The notes below the pieces were generated by a model, which was not told where the DNA came from, did no database searches, and was given only the letters and a program-made list of their open reading frames with translations. Of a DNA stretch of 64,000 nucleotides, positions 12,219 to 23,858 are shown one piece after another. The stretch spans positions 43,973,835-44,037,834 of the forward strand of contig CP136066.1 in NCBI GenBank assembly GCA_032622095.1, written 5' to 3'. Made by a program: the position numbers and the translations under genes. The stretch is from Siphonodentalium dalli (taxonomy: Eukaryota; Mollusca; Scaphopoda; Gadilida; Siphonodentaliidae). Numbering within the stretch: position 1 is the stretch's first letter; each line of letters begins with the position of its first letter.

Positions 12219-12709
12219 GTGACTCGCCATATCAAATCCAGTCGTAAGTCGGGATTGTTTTACCCTGTGCCAATGCATTCTCTTATATATGCGAGTCGAC
12301 CATAGGTCGCCTCGCATATATAAGAGAATGCATTGGCCTAACAATTTTTATCATTTTTTTTAAATAAATGTTTCTTACAATTTTTAGGACATAAAATAAA
12401 AACATCCATTTCCCTGCAGAGAGCCCCACACATATATAGAAGCATAAAGAAGAGTGTCGTCTGCTCATGTTTGTCTGGGGCTCTGTATGGGTGAAATTAA
12501 AAAATTGTTAAAGAATACAAGAAAAAATTATTAAAATTGTAAAAAATTGTTAGGCCAATGCATTCTCTTATATATGCGAGGCGATCTATGGTCGACTCGC
12601 ATATATAAGAGAATGCATTGGCACAGGGTAAAAAAAATCCCAACTTACGACTGGATTTGATATGGCGGGTAACATATATATAATGTCAAAAAAATGATAT
12701 GGCGGGTCA
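12219..12709. mobile_element. Double-hairpin element, family R3, copy 1
   Basis: The outer inverted arms contain GTGACTCGCCATATC on the left and its complement on the right. Inside lies a pair of ~80-base hairpins, each made of TGCCAATGCATTCTCTTATA, a GCGAGTCGACC turn and the return arm. They face each other across an AT-rich spacer. The right end is followed by a two-unit 38-base repeat of GATATGGCGGGT. Related hairpins lie at 14872, 15000, 60739, 62299 and 62390. Confidence 0.8.
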
Positions 12710-12940
12710 CATATATATAATGTCAAAAAAATTATGTCAGACCGATCTCAAAATAACTTTAAATTAATACTTCAATACTTGTTAGTATAAAGTCCTTGCC
12801 AGTTCTGATTAATTAATACAAACAGTATATACCTGATTGGTGCCTATCACATAGAAGGTAGAAGCTCAAGGATCTGTACTTCATTCATTCGTTTCTTATC
12901 TGTAAACAAAGAATAATAAGGTCATGAATGATGATAAATG

Positions 12941-13157
12941 TACAGTAATGCCCTAATTAATCGACTGCTTAACTACAGCAGAATTATGGGTAACTTTTCC
13001 GGATTTAGTCGGAAATATGGCTTGTTGCCATTCATCGGAAAGCTCTCCCTGAGAGCTTTCCGATGAATGGCAACGAGCCATATTTCCGACTAAATCCTGA
13101 AAAGTTACCCATAATTCTGCTGTAGTTAAGCAGTCGATTAATTAGGGCATTACTGTA
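12941..13157. mobile_element. Palindromic TA-flanked MITE, family R4, copy 1
   Basis: This is a nearly perfect 217-base palindrome. The ends read TACAGTAATGCCCTAATTAA and its complement, and the centre is GAAAGCTCTCCCTGAGAGC. The TA-plus-CAGT termini fit Tc1/mariner-type non-autonomous elements. Other copies are at 30134-30326 and 35257-35463. The 89-aa minus-strand frame over it is not a gene. Confidence 0.85.
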
Positions 13158-13159
13158 CC

Positions 13160-14720
13160 TTGCATAAATTTTAAAACAACTATTGAAGTTTGCCAAACAT
13201 TTTGCAAATAAAAACCAATGAAAGTGTCTAATGACAGAGTTGTGAAAAGTTGACTTGCTCTCTTTAGGTTCTATCCACAAGTGTTTCTTTACAGTCCACA
13301 ATAACCTTACACACCTTACAGTTCACTCACACAAGCCTACATGTAACTCAATTAATGAATATCACTCACAGATACATACTGCTGACACACCAATCAATAC
13401 TAATTTACAATACCTCTCAGTAACAAAACAATTGATCACATTATAATACACATTATCAGTTGTTCTTCTGGATCAAATTCAATCCTGGCCTTTGTCTTAT
13501 GTCAATGACACTGTAGTTCAACTGGATATTGGATCATGCCATACATTACAGGCCATAGAGCGATAGGGAACTCTGACAGTTTACATGCTTATCTAACTAG
13601 ATGTTACCCTGAAGATGTATATACAGTTTGGGATTAACCTGATGAAAACGTTTGGATGTAGGGAGTGCTAAAGGATGCAGTAATACTAATAGAAAGAGAA
13701 AACTACGAGATGAATACCATCTAGAGGTAATCCACACAGAAGATCCAATGAAATCGTGGTAAGACCGCTCCATTTTGTGGTAAAGGATTCAAAAGTCAGA
13801 TATAGTAATCCAAACTAGAGTTATCAGGTGGAAACCAAAAATGTTAATGGACGGACAGATGGATGGACAGACGACAGATGGATGGACAGACGGACTGACT
13901 GACAACATAATATGACCTTTTTTCAAAAGGGCGTATAGAACTCACTAAAAATAGACAAACTAAGTCCCATAACTCTTGTATAAAAGATTGGACAAACCTG
14001 GTTTTCGAACACGTTCAGGATATTGTAGCAACAGACCCATATACCATATATGAATGAAATTCAGAACCCCGGACGCCAGCCCGCCCACCCATCAACTGAC
14101 CTCGCCAAACCAATATACAAGTCGAGTTTTTTAACTTGACTAAAAATCAACCCAAAACAGTGTTTTTTGTTTGAACTGTGACAATCAAATGCCGAGGATT
14201 AGTCATTATGTTACAAATGAGTCCGACTGCATGGAAATACCACTTTGATGAGAGTTCAATGGAACTTCATCCACTGAGATTACTCAAACTCAGAAATGTT
14301 AGAAGTAGAGACCCTACGTATGTAAATCGGGATCGAGTTTGCATTTTGCGAATTTCTTTGTATTCTTGGCGGATAACGAAATGCGCTAAGATTTAAGCAT
14401 TTCTTGAGTATCCATGATACAAATGCCACTAGTGAGTCGAACATTATACATGTACATCAAATGACAAGGCCATACTGCATTGAAAAGATTGCATTGATCT
14501 TTGTCGACGATTCATTGCACACGTTTCCCCGGCCCGGACATCGGAACATCGAAGATGGCGGCATGTATACTTGATGTTAAGCCGCCAAAGCCAGGCTATG
14601 TAACCTTTCAATTCATGGAAGACTTTTGATCTTGCACCTGATTTTGACTTTAAATAAGCTTCATTTCGACTGTATACCCCCTTGAGTGATAAAGTTTGTG
14701 GCAAATTTGATAAAGTACAC
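13160..14720. other. Mostly unannotated; dispersed-repeat scrap at 13850-14100
   Basis: The stretch 13850-13990 contains GATGGACAGAC repeats and 'AAAAGGGCGTATAGAACTC', matching in reverse the start of the array at 54540. A CG-richer patch lies at 14515-14630 (see the small ORF there). I see no other supported feature. Confidence 0.4.
14555..14629 (+). CDS. Possible 24-aa ORF or first coding exon (weak)
   Basis: An ATG sits in the word GAAGATGGCGGCATG, which combines an acceptable start context with a YY1-like AAGATGGCGGC motif. It follows a locally GC-rich stretch (CCCCGGCCCGGAC). The frame is Pro/Lys-rich (VKPPKPGY) and ends at TGA after 24 codons. A weak donor GTAACC occurs inside it. Downstream exons were not found. 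Many repeats here carry the same AAGATGGC word, so this may be repeat-derived. Confidence 0.2.
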   Translation: MAACILDVKPPKPGYVTFQFMEDF

Positions 14721-14723
14721 TGT

Positions 14724-15096
14724 TTAACCCTTTACCCAACAAACCGGCCAAAACCGGCCAAATAAAGCTTCAACAGCCTAAAATACTTCGGTCTGTCTCA
14801 ATAGAACCATACAAATATGGATATCATTGGAACCGGCTCCTTGACCACATTGTGATAGTTACAGTTATGCCCTGTGCCAATGCATTCTCTTATATATGCG
14901 AGTCGACCATAGGTCGCCTCGCATATATAAGAGAATGCATTGGCCTAAAAAAAAAATTCTTACATTCTTTAACAATTTTATAATTTTTAATGTGTTAAGC
15001 CAACGCATTCTCTTATATATGCGAGGCGACCTATGGTCGACTCGCATATATAAGAGAATGCATTGGCACAGGGCCCTTCTGTTGGGTAAAGGGTTA
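14724..15096. mobile_element. piggyBac-like element containing a double-hairpin element
   Basis: TTAACCCTTTACCCAAC at the left is mirrored at the right by GTTGGGTAAAGGGTTA, suggesting TTAA-flanked CCCTTTACCC termini (the right TTAA is now TTAT). Nested inside at 14871-15074 is a family R3 double-hairpin element starting CCCTGTGCCAATGCATTC and ending with its complement. The open frames of 67 and 84 aa over it are translations of the palindrome. Confidence 0.75.
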
Positions 15097-15516
15097 TAAG
15101 CAACTGTTGGCAGTCTCATGCTGAATAAGGACTTCAGATGAATACATTAGTTATCTTTGGTATCGTGTGTGTGTATTACATAGCAGTTAACCGGTTGATC
15201 ATACTCAACCGATTGCCAATGGTAACTGGCTGTCGACCAGAGTTGACCAGCTGGTGCACCAATGCGTTCGCTGGGTTTGTGAACTGACTTAGAACCATAT
15301 ATTGATAGGTGTCTTGCTGGCTGGGAAGATCACCAGGTGTACATGTTGTGATCCCAAACAGGTCACCAAAGCTGAGAAAGACTTACATGTAGATAAGAGA
15401 GCCTTTTGAAAGCTAGTATACTCATCTACTGTATGCTTTTCTAGTTTATCTCACAAGATGATGCTTACACAACCCATTAGTTAACAGATGAATTATACCA
15501 TATGCTATGGCCCATG

Positions 15517-16525
15517 TGCGGCCATTCAGTCGGAAATTACATGAAATAAAAGTTAATGGTGGTTAGTGAAAACCAATTGTCTCCATTTTCAAACCAATAG
15601 TCGTTCTTGGATTCAATAAGAGACAATTCCATTTTAATAGATATAGATTCATAATCAATGTTGACCGATGCAGAATTAATGTTGTATTTTAATTTAATAG
15701 TATATTCATTGTTCAACTAATATCTAATAACAAACAATTAGTACAGCTATCGCATATTCAATAAACGTACATTCCGTTTCAATAGTCATATTTTCTTAAT
15801 CAATAGACATATTTCAAACCAATAGACGATTTCCCACGATCAATGATTATCGTTATCAAACTAATAGACCTTGTAAAACTAATAAGTTAATAACTAAAAC
15901 TGCAATTAACTTAATGTAAAACTAATAACTTATTGTTAAACTAATAACTAAAACTGTAATTAACGCTAGAGGTCTCTGGTGAAGAACCTTTGTTCATGTG
16001 ATGTCAGAAATATATAAATAAACATGGTAATTCCCAATGTCATGTCGGTGTGACGATTTGCATTAGGTCCCTATTTGCGAAGATCCCTTTGCGGAGGTCC
16101 CCCGATTCGCAGAGGTCCCCCAACATGGCGAAATATGTTATTTTAATGAGGGAACGGATGCGTGTATGTCAATTGATACGTATTTTAAACAAATAACGCC
16201 ACGATCATCATAATAGTGGTTTGTTCTATCAATTATATGCGCCGAGTTCACTTGGTGCAAATCAAACGATGATAAATAATCGCTATATAAATCTATATGT
16301 CCTCGTATGCCAGAAGGACTCCTTAAATTTGTGAATAAGATGAATATTTATTAGATGTTATTTATTATGTCAATCAAATAATATTATTCATTAGCTAGCG
16401 CCTATATATATACTCCCGGAGATTGCTGCGCGGGTGTCCTGATCACGCAAATTAATTCGCGGATGTCCATCAACTCGCATTCACAATTCGCTGAGGTCCC
16501 TCTCAATTGGCAAAACAAACAACTT
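15517..16525 (+). repeat. Dispersed repeat family R1, copy C
   Basis: It starts 'GCGGCCATTCAGTCGGAAAT', passes 'AACGCTAGAGGTCTCTGG' and continues through several 'TTTGCGGAGGTCCC'-type words (16060-16130 and 16430-16505). The 3' half matches the reverse complement of 28843-29520. Confidence 0.75.
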
Positions 16526-16535
16526 TAAGTAATGG

Positions 16536-17648
16536 TTAACTCTTTCACTGCCATGCAGCACCACAGACATATCTGCAACTGCCAAGCATACTATACATGT
16601 ACATGTAGCATATTGCTGCTAAATACATATGAATTGGGTATTTCTCAATAACTTTTGTATCTGCCAAGCTATTTTCATGAAACTTGGTATGCATGTAGGT
16701 ATTGGTCTGGGGAATCGAAAACACATCACAGTCCACCATTGTCACGTGACTACAATCACGTGACCAAAAACAAGATGGCCGCCACCCCAAAATATAAGAA
16801 AATTTCAGTATTTCTCAATAACTTTTGTATTTGTAGAGATATTTTCATGAAAGTTAACTTAAATTGGCATGTAAGTAAGTATCAGTATTGGGAATAGAAA
16901 ATATGTTCTAGTCCGCCAGTGTCACATTTCACGTGACCACGATCATGTGACCACAAAACAAGATGGCCGCCATCCCGAAATATAAGATAATGTTAGTATA
17001 TTGCTGCTAAATACATATTGATTGGGTATTTCTCAATAACTTTTGTATCTGTAGAGGTATGTTTGTGGAACTTGGTGCACAGTTAGATATTGGACTTGCG
17101 AATTGAAAACACTTCCCAGTCTGCCAGCGTCATGAGACCGTGACCACATGAGGGTCACGAGACCGTGACCACATGATCACAAATGATGGCCGCCACACCG
17201 AAATATAAGGAAAATGCATTATTTCTCAATAACTTTTGTATCTGCAGAGATATTTTGACGACATTTGGTATGTAAGTTGGTGTTAGTATTGAGAACCGAA
17301 AACAAGTTAGTATATTTCTGCTAAATAAATATATTATTGGGTATTTCGCAATAACTTTTGTATATGCAGAGGTATATTTCTGAAACTTGGTATGCAGGTA
17401 GGTATTGGTCACTGTGGAATGGAAAACATACCAGGAGGGTCACGTGACTGCGACCACTCAATTACAAAACATGATGGCCGACATCCCGAAATATAAAAAA
17501 AATAAACTGGGAGTTTCTCGTTACAAAATTGATTACATCACGTACAGTGTTTTCACAGAATAATATAAAGTTACTTCCCATGGATTGATGTTACGGGACG
17601 AAGGTGTCAGGATTCGACTCAAGTCGCGATCGGCAGTGAAAGAGTTAA
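16536..17648. mobile_element. 1.1-kb TTAA-flanked piggyBac-like element with internal tandem units
   Basis: TTAACTCTTTCACTGCC at the left is mirrored by GGCAGTGAAAGAGTTAA at the right; TTAA occupies 16536-16539 and 17645-17648. Inside are five units of roughly 170-215 bases. Each holds 'TTTCTCAATAACTTTTGTAT' and most also hold a CACGTGAC word and an AAGATGGCCGCC-like word. There is no transposase frame. Confidence 0.85.
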
Positions 17649-18038
17649 AGCACAAGAATTATTCTTTACCAGAATCAATCGAGTCGGAGACGAGATTTAT
17701 TCTGGTAAAGAACAATTCGTGTGCTCTGACCGACTTAGAGCACAATTGATCACACATAATGCAATAAACTGGAAATGTGTTGTGCGCTGGCCGCGATTTG
17801 ACACAATAGCCAGTTAGCCACGCCCAAAAACGTGATTAACATGAACTGAATGTGAATAGATATGTCCGAAACAACACGGACTGTTCCCACTTTGAAGCGC
17901 CCGTGCGATTTGTTTGTTATGAGTTGCGGGTGCCTATAACAATGTGATAATCATTGAACTATTCCTTCACAGCCTTGGGAAATTGGTGCGCTTTACCAAA
18001 AATCAGGGAACGATTGCAACAATGGGATTGTGCTCTAA
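17645..18038. mobile_element. TIR element family R5, copy 1
   Basis: The left end TTAAAGCACAAGAAT and right end ATTGTGCTCTAA are inverted. A hairpin (CTTTACCAGAATC with its complement) lies at 17660-17735. The copy at 36114-36543 has the same order, with 'AGAGCACAATTGATC', 'TGACACAATAGCC' and 'GGGAACGATTG'. Confidence 0.7.
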
Positions 18039-18277
18039 AGAAGGTTCAAGGTGGTGTATATTTGCTATAGTTAATACATATTCTTCAATGAATAATAAAT
18101 AATAATGCTTTAATTCATCAATATATATTCACGGAGGTCCATTTGCGGACATTGAAAACGGCGATAAGAATTTGCGGTCGTCCCAATGTAAACACTGTAT
18201 GCACCAGAGCTAGGTCCCTTTATAATTTATGAATAAGAATATTGATTAATTATTGATGTCTTTCAGTCATTTAAATA

Positions 18278-21200
18278 TAGTAGAGTCGCTTATGTCCGAT
18301 ATTGGGCTCCCGTCGGAAATTCATGAACAAATATAGAGACCATGTTTATGAGCCAGTATATGGCCTCTACTTCAGAAAAAAAATTGTTAAGACGCCCTGG
18401 GGTCGCGACTGGGTGGTCTGACGACGTCACAAAGATGGCCGCCATGCTAATTTTATTAAGTTCGCTATTGTTTGATTTCATGATAAAAATATAATTTTTA
18501 TATAAAATAGATGACAATCCTTTTGTACAGTGTATTGTGGGATGCCATGTTATATTTTTATATAAACATTTGTCATCTCGATCAAAGATGGCTGCCAAAA
18601 TGGCAACCGGAAGTGGGAAAATTTATGATTTTCCATACATGTCGCCTACATCCTTTCCGACTGTATCGAACTGGTGACGATTATGGATTATACTTCTCTT
18701 CAATCATGATAACAAATCACTTAGGCATCACATTAGATGATTTATTGAAACATAACCTTGATTGTCTTCTCCAAATGCAATGATTTAAAGGAAGTGGTAT
18801 AAATTTTCGCCAAAATATACTTTTTTATTTTCTAACAATTTCCTTATAGAAATTTAGAATTAATCGATGATAGAAATTAGTAGGATCATTACATAAGATA
18901 GTTACATCTAACTGGATCCAGAATCTGTTAACTTAATCCAAGATGGCGTTCAAAATACGCAATTTTACCCTATTACGTTTCTGTCATATTGAAGGTGAAT
19001 GTAGCAGACTAATTGGCTTCTTCCAAATAAATACTCGACATGTTATGACACATTACTATTAGTTGTATTACCACATGACTCAAAATGCGACTTCATATCA
19101 CAATTATTGTCAAATAACCATCGTGAAAATTCGCCAAACATTATATTTGTATATGTCAAATAACATGTCCACCACAGGAGAACGATATCTCGGTGTTAGA
19201 TATATGAATGAATGTACGAATGTGCTCCGATTTAGATAATCTGGACTTATTAATATCTTATTGTAATCGAGATGGCCGCCAGTGTGGCGGAAATGTTGAA
19301 ATTTGACATTAAAATACATATATTTCCAACATATATCCCAGCATATAAGAATAACACATACATGTACATGTATGCATATTATTACCACACATGAGCTTTC
19401 GGTGGGAACACACCGCTCACTACACAAAACCGAAATATATGTGCAAGCACGTTAAGTATATGGATTTGTGCCAAACTAGATTATGATATTGTATAAATAT
19501 TTTAATAGAGACCAACATGGTATGTGGATAGAATTGTGAAGTTGGCAACTTCAGGCGCTGTCAGCTACCAACGCTCAAATGGTGCATGTGATCGCCATAC
19601 ATTCTTGCATATTGAAAACGATTGAGTTTATCTATACTCGTATACTAAAAGGTCTATAGCGACGGACTCAATCACATTATTGTATATAGCTAACAGTGGC
19701 TGGCTTTTGAAGCCTAAAATTGAAAATATAAACCAGGAGATCGCCCGGATATTACAGCCATTCTTTTCCATTTCACTATGGTGCATGTATACCGCCGGTA
19801 TATGTATGGTAAATGAACGAGGTTGGATAGTCTGTCGTAGTAACACGGACGTTTACCGACATAATATTCATAAAAAGTCTTCGTAAAATCAATCCTTGTA
19901 TGGGTACTCTTGGTGATTGGAATGGACAATCGACACCAATGATCAGACACCCCCTTTTACCATTCTGGCAAACATATATGTGTAGGAAGAAATGTTGATG
20001 ATTGTCTCATTCTTAAACTTCTTCTTGTCATCAGTTCACACTAAGTACCGGTACATTTCCACATGTACATTAATATGTCGACCAAGATGGGATCTTTACA
20101 AATTTGAACTAGAACTCAAGCAATATATTTGCTTGTATTACAGCGATATTAGCATAGTTTTGTATAACTACAAGTGTGTATATAATTAATTTGTCTCATA
20201 TACAAGTAGCGCTAATGTGTATATGGACCATAACACTCTCGTTAGTTGGGGTGAATATAAAATAATTCCCGGTCTATGATTAAACATATACTTTAATATT
20301 GTTGCTGTATTATTCTTGGAATAAATACTGTTTAAACTAAGAATCTTATTTGATCAAACTGGATTGCTTATCACGTGAACATGTATGGAGCTCTTTGTAC
20401 AATAGCATGACCATGACCGTGTTCTGCTGAATTAATATATATATATATGCCACTTGGTTGGGGTAGATTATCACGATGCATGAATGCGGCATGGTATATA
20501 CAATTTGTGGGATATAGCCAGACTGATATGATAACTCATAGTCGAATATAACTGGAACAGTTTGGGGCATTATGATATATATGATTGGCCTACATAATAT
20601 GATCAATCAGTATGGGATATTAGTTGGCTGTATACTATCACTGGCCCATACCAGCCTACTGTGTTCATGCCAAGGCAGATTTCGTCTACTGGGCGAATCA
20701 CTTTGTGTGGCTAGCACCAATTAACTCAACACGAGGAAAGCCAAGATTGAAGAACCAGGCACACAATTTCGCCTGTTTTCGGGGATCTAGTCTGGTGTAT
20801 GATAATGTTCATTTCAACTGAATAAATATGTCCTTCGAGGTCAATAACTTATATTAACGTCTAAAAACTCCACATATGCTATGAAAGTGGTTGGACTACT
20901 TTGTTGAATACCATCATCCAGATTTCAGAACCTGGTATACACAATATATCACTTTGAGCTTGATACGGGACACTTCCCCTTGATATATTCCCCCACCTAT
21001 GGGGTCTATTCTATTTTAATCTGCCGTTGTTATGAATGCGATTGAAACCTGCTAAGATCAACTAAACGAGGTAAAAATTGTGAAAGTAGCCGATTAACCT
21101 AATTCCCCATGACGGAATGCCAGGGCGATATTTGGCGGTGTAACGAACACTGACTTTTGTATTTTTACTGCCATTTTGTTAGCCATCTTGGGTGAAATTG

Positions 21201-21833
21201 AACAGTTCTGTTGAAATGTGATAATAATTCCGTATGTGGCACGAATATTTCGTTCCTATCACTGAATTCCGCTCATTTCTTTAAATCTATTGCTACAATA
21301 TCGGAATTGATTTTTTACAAGAGGCTATAATTCGGTTGTCTAAAGTAGATTTTTGACATATCGAGCATGTTTTCTACAATACAATTGGTGCACTACATTA
21401 CCGAAGCAATAAGTAAACACATAAGTGTCACAATTCGCAGTCGCTACCAATCGGAACGACAGTTACATGATATTCTTGAAAATCGCAAAATTGTTGAATT
21501 TCTGGTGCCATTTTGGCAGCCATCTTTGACTGGAATAACATTTTCGCATAAATTTGGGTACTGTACTTTGAGAACTACTATTACTGAATTGCCCTAACTG
21601 AAAAAAAAATGTATAACAATTAAGAAATATGCGCAGAATTTGTCAGTTCTCGGGACAACCCTACATCTAAACTGACAATGATGTCATCTTTATGACGTCA
21701 TAATTCTATCCAGTCGCGGACCCATGAAGTCCAACAAACTTTTTCTGACAAAGTAAGTGATACCCTATCATAATATCATAGTTTCTACATTTGTTCAAAA
21801 AATTCCCACGAAAGTACATAAGCGACTCTACTA
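18278..21833. mobile_element. 3.55-kb non-autonomous TIR element
   Basis: The left end TAGTAGAGTCGCTTATGT is mirrored exactly at 21816-21833. Beyond the first 18 bases the arms continue as a diverged inverted match for roughly 150 bases, including a shared 'GTCGCGACTGG' word and a 'GACGTCA..AAGATG' word. Flanking TA suggests a TA-target element. Interior frames up to 105 aa (18290-18598, 19110-19427 and others) show no transposase motif. AAGATGGC-type words recur at 18433, 18585, 18940, 19269 and, inverted, at 21180 and 21515. Confidence 0.75.
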
Positions 21834-22383
21834 ATTACTACTATTCATTTCACCCAAACCTTGGGTGTTTATTTCACACCTGTTTCTGGGATAACCTGTG
21901 TGTCGACTGAGAACCTGTGTGTCAATTGAGGAGAACACACGGAGGATTTGTGTAAATGTTAGCCCAAACGACATTTCGATGTAACGACGGCTTTGTTGTT
22001 CATTTCGAGGAATAATACCGCATCATATGAATTCAGCCCAAATATATTGACAGGTGTCAAGGGTCTAACTCTATACTGAGCAATAAAAAACTAATATAAT
22101 AAATACCGAGTATATTTAATTTAACGCCAATGGGTCGTTTATGTGCGTTTAAGAGTGTATTTATGCCTAAAGCAAAGTGAAATAACGATCTTAAAATGAA
22201 TTGGCCGGTATATTTTATTATTTATCAGGGTTACCAGGGTCGTAGTTGCATAAATTACAATATATCTTATTTTTATGCTAAGATCGATAATTGCGTGGTT
22301 ATCTGTTGTAGCTTGATCGGTATCGATCGGTATTGAGGTTAACACAAATCCCATATATGGAAATTCCAAATATGGAAAGTGAC

Positions 22384-22397
22384 TTGCGCATGCGCAA
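22384..22397. promoter_or_regulatory. NRF-1-like palindrome TTGCGCATGCGCAA
   Basis: This matches the YGCGCAYGCGCR consensus of NRF-1. A second copy lies at 22692-22704, about 470 bases upstream of the protease ORF start at 23176. Function is inferred from the motif only. Confidence 0.45.
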
Positions 22398-22691
22398 AAC
22401 AGATACAATGGTCTTCCTAAAAACGAAGCAATGAACGATTGATAACAACAAACACCGACCCAGTTAAATAACGACATTAGATGGCGGTGTATTGCGTCTT
22501 TAAGAGTGTGTTGATGTCTAAATCATGTGATTAACTAATTAAAAATTATTTCGACTACATATTTCGATAATTATCAGGTCCGCAGTTCGATCATGAAACA
22601 AAATTTCTGACTTGTATGTTAAGACTTTAATTGCTTGGTAATTATTGAGATTGCAGTTTCCTTATATGGCAACTCCTTATTTGGAATTTTC

Positions 22692-22704
22692 TTGCGCATG
22701 CGCA
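22692..22704. promoter_or_regulatory. NRF-1-like site
   Basis: TTGCGCATGCGCA in the second copy of the ~340-bp duplication. Its retention in both diverged copies, while the surroundings changed, hints at selection on the element's promoter. Confidence 0.4.
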
Positions 22705-23175
22705 GAAATGATAGAATTCCATGAAGACGTCGCCATTTTTTATTATCAGTCCAGACAGAGAAATTTGTATTGACTTGTTTCATTTATTTAATTTATGATG
22801 GCGATGTCATTTGATAAATAATAGTCAATTTTGTGTTGATAACACGATGGTAAGATCAGTTCTGCAAATATCCACCGCACCTGCGAAGTTTATTTGTATA
22901 ATCGGAGATTTCAATAATCCTTTGTTGTGTTACTCTACTACTAGTTGGCGTGTTGCCATTTTCTGCGATTGCTAAATTTAGTCAAATTACTGGACCCTCT
23001 GAATTTTCTTTCGCGATTTAGATTTACAAATCAAAATAATTCAAATTCCAAATAAATCTTTTTCTTTTAACGAATTTTTCTCCATTCACTATTTGTTATA
23101 CTGATAATAATATTTTATTCTTTTGCCTTCGATTTTACTGTGTATCTGATTCAGAATCAGTCAATCGCCATCATC

Positions 23176-23814
23176 ATGGTCAGAGCTGTGAGGGCAAATT
23201 TACAGCAGGGTTGCCAACAGTTTTCACCTTTTAATGGTGTTCAGTGTACAGCAATTGCTTTGGTAGCATTGTTATTTTTTTCATCTGGCCGGATCAACGA
23301 TCAAAACCAAAATGATCAACTTGTGAACATTGATGCATATGATTTGGATGGACTGTTAGAACAGGGAACGATTTTGTATTCACAGTTAGTTCAAACTGTA
23401 CATAGGGACATTCTAAATTCAAACACTGGATATCTTGGACATTATCATTTGCCCGAAAATTTAGAGCCGTTTAACAATATTTTCCACATCCGATATGTTC
23501 GCGACCAATTTCATGGTGTTGTAAATGGGGATATAGACAGCGTTTTTGGGCAACAATCTTTTCTTGAATCATTGATTTCAGCATTAAGTCTTAGTGAATT
23601 TCACATTATAACATTTGGAGACATCACTGTTAGCTTTTATATTGACAGACCAAGAAATATATTTACAATTTTTGACTCTCATCAACGAGATTTGTTAGGA
23701 CGAACGTCATCTGGAGGTACAGCAGTTTTGTTGAATTTTGAGTCCTTTGATGAACTTATTCTGCACGTGTTTGATAATTATGCAGGAATTTTTTTGAGAT
23801 CACTCCTATTATAA
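23176..23814 (+). CDS. C76/UL36-like cysteine protease ORF of a Helitron-like element
   Basis: The frame is open from 23140, and the first ATG is at 23176 (MVRAVRANLQQGCQQF), giving 212 aa. Near the N-terminus 'FNGVQCTAIALVALLF' carries the candidate catalytic Cys followed by a hydrophobic helix. 'FTIFDSHQRDLLGRTSSGGT' near residues 170-190 supplies the Asp and His. This Cys ... Asp-Ser-His arrangement, and the Asp-rich middle ('VNIDAYDLDGLLEQGTILY'), match the C76/herpesvirus-tegument-like deubiquitinase domain. I recall that domain as the N-terminal part of some long Helitron replication proteins in invertebrates. Here it is a separate ORF: TAA closes it 44 bases before the first ATG of the next ORF, in another frame. 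No Rep or helicase follows, so the element is probably defective. Domain identity is by eye. Confidence 0.65.
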   Translation: MVRAVRANLQQGCQQFSPFNGVQCTAIALVALLFFSSGRINDQNQNDQLVNIDAYDLDGLLEQGTILYSQLVQTVHRDILNSNTGYLGHYHLPENLEPFNNIFHIRYVRDQFHGVVNGDIDSVFGQQSFLESLISALSLSEFHIITFGDITVSFYIDRPRNIFTIFDSHQRDLLGRTSSGGTAVLLNFESFDELILHVFDNYAGIFLRSLLL

Positions 23815-23858
23815 CACAGACAGTGACAGCTATTGGAAGAATTGAAAGTGGGCCATTT

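Larger units (their letters stand above)
22125..22780. repeat. Diverged tandem duplication, about 340 bp
   Basis: Two adjacent segments share 'TTTAAGAGTGT', 'TTTATCAGG/TTATCAGG', 'TATGGAAATTCC/TATGGCAACTCC' and a TTGCGCATGCGCA word (22384 and 22692). The sequence sits directly upstream of the Helitron-like ORFs and may be their promoter region. The 112-aa minus frame here has no recognisable motif. Confidence 0.55.

Noticed and set aside
14865-15119. 84-aa and 67-aa opposite-strand frames with recurring RIYKRMHW
   Set aside because: They translate the palindromic R3 hairpins, which read nearly the same on both strands.
18290-19427. 102-aa and 105-aa minus frames inside the 3.55-kb element
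   Set aside because: No DDE or other transposase pattern; composition is like the surrounding non-coding sequence.
22139-22477. 112-aa minus frame
   Set aside because: It spans the first half of a non-coding duplication and does not persist in the second half.
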